Assembly (NCBI GenBank): GCA_035248725.1
Contig: DATFHG010000047.1
Location: 1 to 46,375 of the forward strand
Reading direction: 5' to 3'
Length of the DNA stretch: 46,375 nt
DNA from: DASPMP01 sp035248725
GTDB lineage: Bacteria; Gemmatimonadota; Gemmatimonadetes; Gemmatimonadales; Gemmatimonadaceae
The notes beneath the pieces are model-generated. The model had not been told where the DNA came from. It saw nothing but the letters and a program-made list of their open reading frames with translations, and made no database searches. The translations under genes were made by a program, and so were the position numbers. Shown piece after piece: positions 15,663 through 24,365 of the stretch (positions within the stretch are counted from its first letter, which is position 1; each line of letters starts with the position of its first letter).

Positions 15663-17369
15663 TCAGTAGCCGGCGGCGTGGCCGTCTTTCCGTGGATCCG
15701 AGCCCGCAACGTAGCCGCGCTTCAGCTTGATGATCGCCTGGCTGCCCCCGAACTGATCGGGGCGGCCGACGCCGATGTCGTGCCCCAGCGCGCGCAACGC
15801 GCTCACGACGGAGTCCGGCAGCGGTGCCTCCACGAGCACGCGCGTCGAGTCCATGTGACGGAAGCGCAGCGCGTCCATCGCCTGCTGCACGTCCATGCCG
15901 AAGACGAGATGGTTGAGCAGGAACTGCACGTGTCCCTGCGCCTGCATCGCGCCACCCATGAGCCCGAAGCTCATATATGGTATGTCACCGGATCCGTCCG
16001 CCGACGCGCCTGGTCCCGGAATGGTGACGAATCCCGGAATGAGCGTGTGGAACGGTCGCTTGCCCGGCGCGACCGTGTTCGGAAGCCCCGGCGTCAGTGT
16101 GAACGCCTGCCCGCGATTCTGCAGCGCGAACCCCGTTCCCGGTACGACGATCCCCGAGCCGAACGCGTCGAACAGCGAATTGATGAACGACACCATGTTG
16201 CCGTCCTTGTCGGCGACGGTCAGGTACACCGTCTCGCTCGAGACGCGTGCCGGTCCCGGATCGGCCTGAATCATCGCGCGACGAGGGTCGATGTGCGTGC
16301 GACGCTCGGCGATGAACGCGTCCGACAGGATCGCCGCGGGCGTCAGCGTCAGCGATTGCGGATCGCCGTCGTACTGCGCGAGATCCGCGTACGCGAGCTT
16401 CTTCGCTTCGATCAGCAGGTGCAGGTATGCGGGTGAGTTGTGGCCCAGCGACTTGAGGACGTACGCGTCGAGAATCCGCAGCATCTCGAGCGTCGCGATT
16501 CCCTGGTTGTTCGGCGGCAGTTCCCACACGCGATATCCCTTGAAGGGCACCGAGATCGGCGTCACCCACGTCGGGGCGTTCGAGCGCAGATCCTCGAGCG
16601 TGACAAATCCGCCGAGCTCGCGCACGCGTTCCACCAGCTTCCGGCCGAGCGCGCCGCCATAGAGAGCGCCCGGCCCTTCCGCGGCGATCTCGCGCAGCGT
16701 GCGGGCGTAATCCGGATTCGAGAACCAGTCGCCCGCTTTCGGCGCCATGCTGTCGCGCAGGAATGTCGCGCGCGCCCCCGGGTCGCGGCGGAGCACGTTG
16801 GTCTCCATGGCCCAGTCGTTCGCGATCACCGGTGTGACGACGAAGCCGTTCTCGGCGTAGCCGATCGCGGGTTGCAGCACCTGCGCCAGTTTCATGGTGC
16901 CGTACCTGTCGAGCAACGCCTGCCATCCGGCCAGCGCACCGGGGACGGTGATCGTCTCCACGCCGCGCGGAATGTGGGTGCGTCCGCGGCGCAGCAGTTC
17001 CTCGCGCGTCATCAGCGAACCGGCGCGTCCGCTCGCGTTGAGCGCCACAAGGCGGTGCTCCTTCGCGACCCAGATCAGCGCGAACATGTCGCCGCCGATC
17101 CCGGTCATCATCGGCTCGACGACGGAGAGCACGCCCGCCGCGGTCACGGCGGCGTCGATGGCGTTGCCGCCGTGTCGCAGCACGTCGAGCGCCGCGCTCG
17201 TCGCGAGGGGTTGGCTCGTGGCGGCGACGCCATTCGGGGCGTAGACGGGAGACCTGCCTGCCATCGTCGGTTCGTGCTGGGCGGCAACAGGGAGAGCGAG
17301 CAGAGCGCTCAGCGCGGTTGCGGGGAGGAGAGAGTGCATGGATATAGTCTGGCATCCGGGCCGGCGCAT
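15663..17369 (-). CDS. Gamma-glutamyltransferase
   Basis: A 568-aa exported gamma-glutamyltranspeptidase precursor, an N-terminal nucleophile hydrolase that breaks gamma-glutamyl bonds such as in glutathione after self-cleavage into two subunits. The nucleophile aligns with T380 in SSETVYLTVADKDGN, where the mature small subunit would begin. Other family blocks are GGNAIDAAVTAAGVLSVVEP, TGIGGDMFALIW, ETITVPGALAGW, and PPNNQGIATLEML. The ATG at 17369 is chosen because AAGGAAG lies five bases upstream and it adds an Arg-Arg to the signal peptide; ATG 17339 is the alternative. The catalytic 'lid' loop common in Escherichia coli GGT cannot be judged here. The gene starts 36 bp from the divergent FMN oxidase. 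Confidence 0.94.
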   Translation of the reverse strand: MRRPGCQTISMHSLLPATALSALLALPVAAQHEPTMAGRSPVYAPNGVAATSQPLATSAALDVLRHGGNAIDAAVTAAGVLSVVEPMMTGIGGDMFALIWVAKEHRLVALNASGRAGSLMTREELLRRGRTHIPRGVETITVPGALAGWQALLDRYGTMKLAQVLQPAIGYAENGFVVTPVIANDWAMETNVLRRDPGARATFLRDSMAPKAGDWFSNPDYARTLREIAAEGPGALYGGALGRKLVERVRELGGFVTLEDLRSNAPTWVTPISVPFKGYRVWELPPNNQGIATLEMLRILDAYVLKSLGHNSPAYLHLLIEAKKLAYADLAQYDGDPQSLTLTPAAILSDAFIAERRTHIDPRRAMIQADPGPARVSSETVYLTVADKDGNMVSFINSLFDAFGSGIVVPGTGFALQNRGQAFTLTPGLPNTVAPGKRPFHTLIPGFVTIPGPGASADGSGDIPYMSFGLMGGAMQAQGHVQFLLNHLVFGMDVQQAMDALRFRHMDSTRVLVEAPLPDSVVSALRALGHDIGVGRPDQFGGSQAIIKLKRGYVAGSDPRKDGHAAGY

Positions 17370-17405
17370 GCCAACTTCCTTCGCCTCTCTCCCAGTCTGA
17401 GCGCA

Positions 17406-18680
17406 ATGTCTCTGAACGACATCGGACGCCTCCGCCAATCCGCGATCTACATCAAGGGACTCGCTGGGCAGCGACCGCGCGTTCCCACACAGCCGGAAGC
17501 GCTGGAGCGCCGCGCGCGAGACGTGATGACGGAGCGCGGCTGGGCCTACGTGGCGGGCGGCGCGGGTGGGGAGCAGACGATGCGCGCCAATCGCGAGGCG
17601 TTCGCGCGCTGGCAGCTCGTACCGCGCATCCTGCGCAACGTGGAGACCCGTGATCTGTCGGTGACGCTCTTCGGCCGCGCCATGCCCGCGCCGCTGCTGC
17701 TCTGTCCCGTGGGCGTGCTCGAGATGGCGCACCGCGACGCCGACCTCGCCGTCGCGAAAGCCGCGTCGTCGCTCGGCGTGCCCATGATCTTTTCCAGCCA
17801 GGCATCCGTATCGATGGAGACTTGTGCCGCCGCCATGGGCCAGTCACCGCGCTGGTTCCAGCTGTACTGGAGCCGCATGGATGCACTGATGGAGAGTTTC
17901 GTGCGGCGCGCGGAACGCTGCGGCTGCGAGGCCATCGTCCTCACGCTCGACACGACGATGCTGGGCTGGCGTCCGCGCGATCTCGACCTCGGGTCGCTGC
18001 CCTTTCTCTACGGCAAGGGAATCGCGCAGTACACGAGCGATCCGGTCTTCCGCGCCGCGCTCGGTGAAGCGCTCGACCAGCCGCCGACCACGCAGGCCGC
18101 CGTCACCACGGCGAGCATCCTCGCGCTCGTCGGCGCCGCCCGCCGGTATCCCGGCGGCATGCTGAAGGCCCTGCGCTCGGGGGAGGCGCGCAAGGCCGTG
18201 CAGCGGTTCTTCGCCGTCTTCTCACGCCCGGCACTCGAGTGGAACGATCTCGCACGCCTGCGCGCCCTCACCAAGCTACCGATCGTGCTGAAGGGCATCG
18301 TTCATCCCGACGACGCGCGTCGCGCGGTCGATGCCGGCATGAACGGCGTGATTGTCTCCAACCACGGCGGTCGCCAGGCGGACGACTGCATCGCGACGCT
18401 CGACGCACTTCCCGCCATCGTGAAGGCCGTCGACCGGAAGATCCCCGTGCTGTTCGACAGCGGTATCCGCACGGGGGCAGACGCGGTGCTTGCGCTCGCG
18501 CTCGGCGCCGACGCCGTCTGCATCGGCCGCCCGTACGTCTATGGTCTGGCCATCGACGGAGAGCGTGGCGCCCGCGACGTCATCCAGAACATTCTCGCCG
18601 AGATGGATCTGACGATGGGGCTCATCGGATGTCGATCGATCGCGGACGTCCGCAACGCCGAGGTCAGGGCACGGTCCTGA
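17406..18680 (+). CDS. FMN-dependent alpha-hydroxy-acid oxidizing protein
   Basis: A 424-aa (S)-2-hydroxy-acid oxidase/dehydrogenase with an FMN TIM barrel. It oxidises 2-hydroxy acids such as lactate to keto acids. The active-site block SNHGGRQ contains the catalytic base H320 and substrate-binding R323. K296 in LKGIVHPDDA contacts FMN. The phosphate-binding strands LFDSGIRTGADAVLALALGADAVCIGRPYVYG follow. The region FQLYWSRMD and LDTTMLGWRPRD resembles lactate 2-monooxygenase-like members more than glycolate oxidase. The ATG at 17406 is the first start that gives family sequence; the long upstream frame is spurious. Its last 17 bp overlap the convergent dipeptidase gene. Cytoplasmic. Confidence 0.92.
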   Translation: MSLNDIGRLRQSAIYIKGLAGQRPRVPTQPEALERRARDVMTERGWAYVAGGAGGEQTMRANREAFARWQLVPRILRNVETRDLSVTLFGRAMPAPLLLCPVGVLEMAHRDADLAVAKAASSLGVPMIFSSQASVSMETCAAAMGQSPRWFQLYWSRMDALMESFVRRAERCGCEAIVLTLDTTMLGWRPRDLDLGSLPFLYGKGIAQYTSDPVFRAALGEALDQPPTTQAAVTTASILALVGAARRYPGGMLKALRSGEARKAVQRFFAVFSRPALEWNDLARLRALTKLPIVLKGIVHPDDARRAVDAGMNGVIVSNHGGRQADDCIATLDALPAIVKAVDRKIPVLFDSGIRTGADAVLALALGADAVCIGRPYVYGLAIDGERGARDVIQNILAEMDLTMGLIGCRSIADVRNAEVRARS

Positions 18681-20118
18681 CGGGACGCGACTTCATGAGC
18701 GCCTCGATTTCCGGAATTTCGCGCGGCGCGCTGCTGATCCGCTCCAGCCCATTCTGGGTGATCACGTAGTCGTCCTCGATGCGGACGCCGGTGTTCTCGT
18801 AGCGGGCTACGATCGGGCGCACCTTCGCGATGAACGCACGATTCTTCGGCGTGTCGGGCAGCACGTCCAACGCCGCGCTGCTGATGTAGATGCCAGGTTC
18901 GATGGTGAACGCGTCGCCGACCTGGAATGTGCGATCGTCGTAGTAGAACTGCGCGGGGTCGTGCACCGCCAGGCCGAGGCCGTGGCTGATGCCGTGGATC
19001 ATCCACAACGTCGCCTGGTTGCACTGCGCCGGCTGCCGGGAACAGTCTGCGCGCCACGGCGGATCGATGGTCGCGTCCACGCCTTCGGTGAGGCCGAGCG
19101 CAGCGAGCCCCTTTGCGCGAATGGCGACCGATGAGTCCTGCGCCGCCACCGACGACATGCCGGGCTTGGAGTTGCGTTCCGCCGCGGCCTGCGCGTCGCG
19201 CACGAGCTGATAGATCGCGCGCTGCTCGGCGGTGAACGTTCCGCTCACCGGCATCGTCCGCGTCACGTCGGCCGCGTACCCCTCGTACTCGGTCGCGGCG
19301 TCCATGACGATGAGATCACCGGGCTTGGCGGCACCGCGGTCCTTCATGTAGTGCAACTGCGTGCCATTCGCACCCGATCCCACGATCGAGCCGTACGCGG
19401 GACGCGAACCGCCCAGCCGGCGGAAGGTGTACTCGAGCACCGCCTGCACCTCGTACTCGTGCTGCGGCTCCGCGGCCTGCATCGCGGCACGATGCCCCTC
19501 CGAGCTGATCTCCGCCGCGCGGCGCAGCAGCGCCAGCTCCGCGGGAGACTTCTTCGCCCGCAACCGATCCACGATGTCGTGCGCGTCCTTCACCGCGAGT
19601 CCGCGATGCCGGGCCACGAGCGCGCGCACGAACGTGCCGCCGCGTGTGAGCGAATCCTGGCGCGCAAAATCCGCGTCCTCGAAATCGCCGAGCTGATAGA
19701 ACGTGGTGCCGCGCGACGCCACGGAATCGACATACGACGCGAGCGCCGAAAACGATCGCGCCTTCACGCCGAGATTCCGTTCGACGAACGCGGAGTCCGG
19801 ACGGCGTCCGTAGTAGAACGCCCGGCGCGGGTCGATCGGCGTGAGAAAGAGCGTTGATGTCGCGCGCCCGCCGCGCGTCACCATCACGAACGCGGCGTCG
19901 GGCTCGTCGAAGTTCGTGAGGTAGTGGAAGGCCGGCAGCTGGTAGAACGGACCGAAGTCCGAGATCGGCGTCCGTCCACCGAAGGCGACGACCACGCCGT
20001 CGCCGATGCGGGCGGCCAGCGAGTCGCGGCGTGCCGCGAACTCGGCGGCGGGAATCTGCGCGCTCGCCGCAGACACCGCGGCACAGAGCGCCAGCGAAAG
20101 ACCAAAATGCTTGTTCAT
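18664..20118 (-). CDS. Secreted Xaa-Pro aminopeptidase/dipeptidase (M24B)
   Basis: A 484-aa exported metallopeptidase with the pita-bread fold. A signal peptide (MNKHFGLSLALCAAVSAASA) is followed by an aminopeptidase P N-terminal domain (FAARRDSLAARIGDGVVVAFGG) and the catalytic domain. The five dinuclear metal ligands can be read as D in IVMDAATEYEGYAADVTRTMP (two Asp), H in HGISHGLGLAVHDP, E in FTIEPGIYIS and E in VRIEDDYVIT. It removes N-terminal residues before proline, in line with periplasmic peptide scavenging. It is the last gene of the operon with the winged-helix regulator, the NTF2-like protein and DUF5916, starting 13 bases after the latter's stop without a visible ribosome site. 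Confidence 0.93.
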   Translation of the reverse strand: MNKHFGLSLALCAAVSAASAQIPAAEFAARRDSLAARIGDGVVVAFGGRTPISDFGPFYQLPAFHYLTNFDEPDAAFVMVTRGGRATSTLFLTPIDPRRAFYYGRRPDSAFVERNLGVKARSFSALASYVDSVASRGTTFYQLGDFEDADFARQDSLTRGGTFVRALVARHRGLAVKDAHDIVDRLRAKKSPAELALLRRAAEISSEGHRAAMQAAEPQHEYEVQAVLEYTFRRLGGSRPAYGSIVGSGANGTQLHYMKDRGAAKPGDLIVMDAATEYEGYAADVTRTMPVSGTFTAEQRAIYQLVRDAQAAAERNSKPGMSSVAAQDSSVAIRAKGLAALGLTEGVDATIDPPWRADCSRQPAQCNQATLWMIHGISHGLGLAVHDPAQFYYDDRTFQVGDAFTIEPGIYISSAALDVLPDTPKNRAFIAKVRPIVARYENTGVRIEDDYVITQNGLERISSAPREIPEIEALMKSRPVRTVP

Positions 20119-20131
20119 GTCAGGGATGGAG

Positions 20132-22702
20132 TCAGCGTCCGTACCAGTAAGATGCCTTGAGCGCGATGGTATTGCGCGGCGGCAGGGCGAAAAGGTCGCG
20201 CGCGTCGCGAGAAACGTCGAGCAACCCGGCGTTCGAGTCGAACAGGTCACGGCCCTGCGTCCACACCAGAAACAGCACCGATCCGGGGCGATACTCCCAG
20301 CGCGTCACGAAGTTCGAGCGGAACTGCTGGAAGTTCACGCCGCCCGGGTCGGAGGTCACCGCGGTGTCGAAATACGGCTTGAGACGGAGCGCATAGTCGC
20401 TCGCCCGCGCCTGGTTCAGCTCGCGGACGTCGGAGAACGTGCCCCGCGAGACGAACGGCTGCGCGTACCACTGCACGCTCAGCGACGGCGTGGCCGCGTA
20501 GCTCACGCGCATCGTGACCGCACGCGTCCCCTGCCGCAGCCGCGCGAGCGTGTAATGCGCCGTATCGCTCACCGCGTCGCCGAAACGCTCGTAGAATTGT
20601 GTGTCGTTCGTGACCTCTTCCGCGACCACGGTGCCGGTGATCGACAGGTTGGTCGCCGCACGCCAGAGCACGGAAGGCGCGATCCGCATCGTGTGCGATC
20701 GGCCCTGATCGTCCTGCTGCCAGTACACGAGAATGTCGGGCGCCAGCGTCGTGCGCGGATCGCCGATCACCTCGAAGCCAACCGACGGCAGCGGATCCTT
20801 CCGCAGCGCCGGTCCACCCCGCGTGCACCGCTGCGAGCAGATGGTGCCGAACAGCTGGTTGAATCCGGCGTTGAGGATCATACGCCACTGCGAGGGCAGC
20901 TCGGTCGTCGCCGTGAGCGCCAGCATCTCGTCGATGCGTCCCGAGCCGCTCCACCAGTCGATGTGCAGCAGCTGGAGGCCGGCATTGCGATACCACGACG
21001 TCGCGTGCGTCGACTGCACGCCGATGTCCACGACCCACGACTTGTGATTCGCTTCGTTGATGAAGCCGACGTCCGTGGGATCGAACCCGGGCGAGAAATA
21101 CCGGAAGGACGATCCGTACCGGAGCACGCCTCCGGTCTTGCCGAGCCACAGCTGCGCGGCGCCGCCGCCCAGCGAGGTGCGTGTCGTGTCGAGGACATTG
21201 TGATCGTCCGGCCGCTGGAACGCGTGCACCGACGACAGCTGCACGCGCGTCATCGCCTGCGTGTTGCCGCGCACCTCGCTCGCCGCCGCCCAGAAGCGCG
21301 CCCAGTACTGGCCATCGTTCGACTGATGCTGTGACACGATGCCCCCCGCCACGGCCTGGCGCGGCAGGAAATCCGCCGACACCGTGTCGAGCTCGCGGTT
21401 GACGCCGGTGAGCATGAAGCCGATTCCGCTGCGACCGCCGCGGAAATCGCGCTGCACGCGCGTCACCGAGTATTCGCTCAGCGGCTCGACCACGTAGCGA
21501 CCGCCGGCCGGTGCGATGGCGCCGCGCTCCTGGCCCGTCACGGCGCCGAGCGACGCGAGCGACGTGTTGCCCCCGAACCGCGCGGTGAGCTTGCCGGCGC
21601 CGAGAATCGTCGTCTCGGTCGGGGTGTCGGCGTCGCCATAGAAGTCGGACAGACTCGGCCGCCGGCCGATGCGCCTGGTATAGAACAGCGACTCGGGACT
21701 GTTCGGGTCGCGCGAGAGCGTGAAGCGGAACAAGCCGGCGCCCTCGAGGAAGAACGGCCGGCGCTCGGGAAGAAACGTCTCGAACGACGTGAGATTCAGC
21801 ACCGCGGGGTCGGACTCGATCTGCCCGAAGTCCGGATTGAGCGTCGCGTCCACGGTCACGTTCGGCGACGGCCCGAACTTGAGATCCGCGCCGCCGGAGA
21901 CCTCACCCTCTGTGCGCCACGGCTCACCCGGAGCGCGGGGCACGTTCTGTCCGCGCGTGACGACATACGGCGCGGCCTCCATGCGCACGCCACTGGGCAG
22001 ATCGTGCAGCCCCGTGAGTGTCCCGAACTGCGAAACCACGCCGGTGAGCGACGGCCGATACGCCGGCCAGCTGAGTCCCTCGCCGAGTCGGCCGATGGAG
22101 CGCCAGACCATGACGCCGAATTCCGTGGGGGACGCGCTGCCGGCGGGTTGTTCGCGAAAGCGCAGCTGGGAAAAGGGGATCGCGAATTCCGCGACCCAGC
22201 CGAGCGAGTCGATGCGTGTGGCCACGTCCCAGATGCCGTCCCACGAGAGGTCGAAGCGGTTGTCGTCGTACAGCAGCAGGTCCGCCTTGACGCCGGCGGG
22301 ATTCACCACGAACTCGTAGCCGTTTCGCCCGTCGTGATACGAGTCGAGGTACAGGTGCACGACGTCGGACGGCGCGGCGAAATCGTCCCGGCGGGCGAGG
22401 AGGCTGATGATGCTGTCGGGGTGCGGATCGTGGGCGCGCACGAGCACATACAGCGCGCGATCGTCGTACACCGCGCGCACCTCGGTGCGAAACGACGGCT
22501 CGCCGCCTTCGGTCGGTCGGAACGCGCGAAACGACGATGCGGGCGCAGCGTCCCGCCACACCGCGTCGGTGTCGCGGCCATCGAGGACAGGTGCCACGGT
22601 CACGCGGTGCGCCGCGAGCTGCTGCGCGCCACAGACTGGCGCCGCGAGGAGCAGCGCGACCGCTACACGCAGGCCGCGGATTACTTCGGTACGTCGGGGC
22701 AA
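20132..22702 (-). CDS. DUF5916 / CBM9-like outer-membrane-type protein
   Basis: An 856-aa exported protein. Residues about 20-220 are a CBM9-like carbohydrate-binding fold (APVLDGRDTDAVWRDA, DDRALYVLVRAHDP, VVHLYLDSYHDGRNGYEF), then a DUF5916 region of predicted beta strands (DATLNPDFGQIESDPAVLNL, FFLEGAGLFRF) ending in an aromatic C-terminus SYWYGR, as in outer-membrane barrels. There is no ATG near the family N-terminus. TTG at 22702 gives PRRTEVIRGLRVAVALLLAA, a good signal peptide, and overlaps the preceding gene by 22 bases. No transport or enzyme activity is established for the family. It follows the NTF2-like gene and precedes the M24 peptidase in one operon. Confidence 0.88.
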   Translation of the reverse strand: MPRRTEVIRGLRVAVALLLAAPVCGAQQLAAHRVTVAPVLDGRDTDAVWRDAAPASSFRAFRPTEGGEPSFRTEVRAVYDDRALYVLVRAHDPHPDSIISLLARRDDFAAPSDVVHLYLDSYHDGRNGYEFVVNPAGVKADLLLYDDNRFDLSWDGIWDVATRIDSLGWVAEFAIPFSQLRFREQPAGSASPTEFGVMVWRSIGRLGEGLSWPAYRPSLTGVVSQFGTLTGLHDLPSGVRMEAAPYVVTRGQNVPRAPGEPWRTEGEVSGGADLKFGPSPNVTVDATLNPDFGQIESDPAVLNLTSFETFLPERRPFFLEGAGLFRFTLSRDPNSPESLFYTRRIGRRPSLSDFYGDADTPTETTILGAGKLTARFGGNTSLASLGAVTGQERGAIAPAGGRYVVEPLSEYSVTRVQRDFRGGRSGIGFMLTGVNRELDTVSADFLPRQAVAGGIVSQHQSNDGQYWARFWAAASEVRGNTQAMTRVQLSSVHAFQRPDDHNVLDTTRTSLGGGAAQLWLGKTGGVLRYGSSFRYFSPGFDPTDVGFINEANHKSWVVDIGVQSTHATSWYRNAGLQLLHIDWWSGSGRIDEMLALTATTELPSQWRMILNAGFNQLFGTICSQRCTRGGPALRKDPLPSVGFEVIGDPRTTLAPDILVYWQQDDQGRSHTMRIAPSVLWRAATNLSITGTVVAEEVTNDTQFYERFGDAVSDTAHYTLARLRQGTRAVTMRVSYAATPSLSVQWYAQPFVSRGTFSDVRELNQARASDYALRLKPYFDTAVTSDPGGVNFQQFRSNFVTRWEYRPGSVLFLVWTQGRDLFDSNAGLLDVSRDARDLFALPPRNTIALKASYWYGR

Positions 22703-23142
22703 CGCTCGCGGCGCCTGGTGTCCGACAGTTGCGTGATCTTCCAGCCGTCGGCGTCCTGCACGAGCTGCAGCGCATCCACGCCGCAGTGGCTGATCGCGCC
22801 GTCGAGGTAGAACGTGTATGGCGCCCACACCTGCGCGAGGTCGGCGTCGAGCCGGACCTCCACGTCGTGAATGCGCTCGTCCCAGCGGTGGTTCGATCGC
22901 GCGACCGCCGCGAGCCATCCGCCCACGGAATCCGACTCGATCCGCGCCGGCGTCGCGCGGCGATTCACCTCCGCGAAGCGGATGATCGGCGCGAAGGTGG
23001 AGCGGATCATGGCAGAGTCGGAGGCGCGCATCCCCGCGAAGAGGCGCCGCACGGTGGTGAGCACAGCGGCCGTATCGGACTGGGCCCGCGCCGGAACCGG
23101 CACCAGGAACGCGGCGACCCACATCATGCGGCGAAGGGACAT
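22681..23142 (-). CDS. Secreted NTF2-like (SnoaL/DUF4440-type) protein
   Basis: A 153-aa exported protein with signal peptide MSLRRMMWVAAFLVPVPARA. The remainder has the cone-shaped NTF2-like pattern: a helix (AAVLTTVRRLFAGMRASDSAMIRSTF), a loop, then alternating strands (HDVEVRLDADLAQVWAPYTFYL, VDALQLVQDADGWKITQLS). Members are enzymes or small-molecule binders; no catalytic residues can be assigned here. The ATG at 23142 has a GAGG about six bases upstream. It begins eight bases after the regulator stop and its own stop lies inside the start of the DUF5916 gene, so it is translationally coupled on both sides. Confidence 0.8.
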   Translation of the reverse strand: MSLRRMMWVAAFLVPVPARAQSDTAAVLTTVRRLFAGMRASDSAMIRSTFAPIIRFAEVNRRATPARIESDSVGGWLAAVARSNHRWDERIHDVEVRLDADLAQVWAPYTFYLDGAISHCGVDALQLVQDADGWKITQLSDTRRRERCPDVPK

Positions 23143-23149
23143 GCGAGCC

Positions 23150-23851
23150 TCAGCGTGATTTGTCGGCAACCTGCGACAGGGCGTACCCGAACCCGCGAAC
23201 CGTTGCGATGGCGCCGCGCAGTCCCAGGCGATTCAGCTTGCGGCGCAGCTGAAAGATGTAGACCTCGAGGATCTGTCTCGACCGCGAGCCTTTGCGGTCG
23301 CCCCAGACGTACGTGAGAATCTCGTCCGCGGCAACGGGTCGTCCATGGCCGGCACTCAGACGATGCAGCAAGGCAAACTCCCGCTGGCTCAGGCGCATGC
23401 TGCGATCCTGATACCGCACCACGCGGCCGATCGGGTCGAGCAGCAGCCGCAGCGTGCTGTCCACACGCGCCGGTGGCGCCTGGCCGCGAAGCTCCTCGAT
23501 CAGCCGATCGACGTCCGCGGGTTTCACCGGCAGGATCACGCAGGCGCGCGCGCCCGCGGCGAGTACGTCTCGCTTCTCGCGGCGGTACGCCGCGGTCATG
23601 GCCACCACGATCGGGGCGGTGACGCCCGCCGTCACGACATAGGTGAGCGCCGCCAGTGGGTCCCGATTCGTCGCGACGAGCACCGCCGCGACGCGTTGGG
23701 CGAAGGCCCGCCGGTCCGGCGTGAGCTGCCGGACCTGAAAGAGCTCGATCCGCGGATCGTCCTCGATCGCGCGGAGCGCACGCATCCCCACGGTGCCGCG
23801 TCGGAGCAGCACAACGGCGAGAGGTTCGAGCTCGGAGAATTCGGGGGCCAT
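23150..23851 (-). CDS. OmpR-type winged-helix regulator with degenerate receiver
   Basis: A 233-aa two-domain protein. Residues about 1-120 resemble a receiver domain by strand/helix pattern and the conserved C-terminal lysine (ILPVKPADVDRLIEEL). But the acidic pocket is missing: strand 1 ends in LLRRGT, and the usual phospho-acceptor Asp position reads VLVATNRDP, so phosphorylation is doubtful. Residues 135-228 are a typical winged helix (MRLSQREFALLHRLSAGHGR, DEILTYVWGDRKGSRSRQIL, VYIFQLRRKLNRLG, IATVRGFGYAL). It is first in the operon with the NTF2-like, DUF5916 and dipeptidase genes, and probably controls them. No histidine kinase is adjacent. The ATG at 23851 is used; no ribosome site is seen. 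Confidence 0.85.
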   Translation of the reverse strand: MAPEFSELEPLAVVLLRRGTVGMRALRAIEDDPRIELFQVRQLTPDRRAFAQRVAAVLVATNRDPLAALTYVVTAGVTAPIVVAMTAAYRREKRDVLAAGARACVILPVKPADVDRLIEELRGQAPPARVDSTLRLLLDPIGRVVRYQDRSMRLSQREFALLHRLSAGHGRPVAADEILTYVWGDRKGSRSRQILEVYIFQLRRKLNRLGLRGAIATVRGFGYALSQVADKSR

Positions 23852-23936
23852 CGCTCGCGCGCCGAGGAACGGAAGGGGGGCGAGCGAAACTGCACTGCTG
23901 CCCGGGCCGGGGCAAGCGGATGGCCGCGAACCGCGG

Positions 23937-24257
23937 TTAACCGCGCTTGGTGGCTGAGTGAATCCTGACGCGCCCCCGCTTGCCCAGCCGTCCGGCGTGG
24001 CGGAGCGTGATGTCGACGTCGGTTCCGAGCCGGAGCAGCATCTTCACGAGCCGGTCAGCGCTGAATTCCTCGATATGGCCCGTCATGAGACGGGACATCT
24101 GGGAGGCGGCATCGTCCACGATGCGCGCCGCGCTGTCCCGCGACAACCCGAACGTGGTGATCCGGCGCTGCAGCTCGCGCCCGAGCGCCGCTCGCGGGAT
24201 GCTGTCTTTCGCCAGCGCAGCACGGGTGGACGTTCTCTTCTTTTTGGCCTTTGGCAT
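23937..24257 (-). CDS. XRE-family helix-turn-helix protein (HigA-2-like)
   Basis: A 106-aa regulator with a basic N-terminus (MPKAKKKR) and a HTH_37/HigA-type helix-turn-helix at about residues 30-85: LQRRITTFGLSRDSAARIVDDAASQMSRLMTGHIEEFSADRLVKMLLRLGTDVDITL. This domain occurs in antitoxins and stand-alone regulators. No toxin-sized gene is in the adjacent 150 bp on either side, so it is an orphan here. The ATG at 24257 is not preceded by a ribosome site. The 108-bp gap before it (24258-24365) contains an AT-rich stretch (24336-24360) suited to a promoter. Confidence 0.8.
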   Translation of the reverse strand: MPKAKKKRTSTRAALAKDSIPRAALGRELQRRITTFGLSRDSAARIVDDAASQMSRLMTGHIEEFSADRLVKMLLRLGTDVDITLRHAGRLGKRGRVRIHSATKRG

Positions 24258-24365
24258 GGTCGAGCGGAGGAGGGTGCGGGAAAGGTGAGGGTGGCGGATC
24301 GGGGAATCCCCGACCGCACCGCCAGGATAGCGTGCGAAATATTAAAGGATTTTAAGAATTGTCCA

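Noticed and set aside
16440..17405. N-terminal extension of the FMN oxidase frame
   Set aside because: It is antisense to the gamma-glutamyltransferase and has no relation to the oxidase family; the family N-terminus begins at ATG 17406.
23937..24365. A toxin-antitoxin pair around the HigA-like protein
   Set aside because: No toxin-sized frame with family sequence is present within about 150 bp on either strand.
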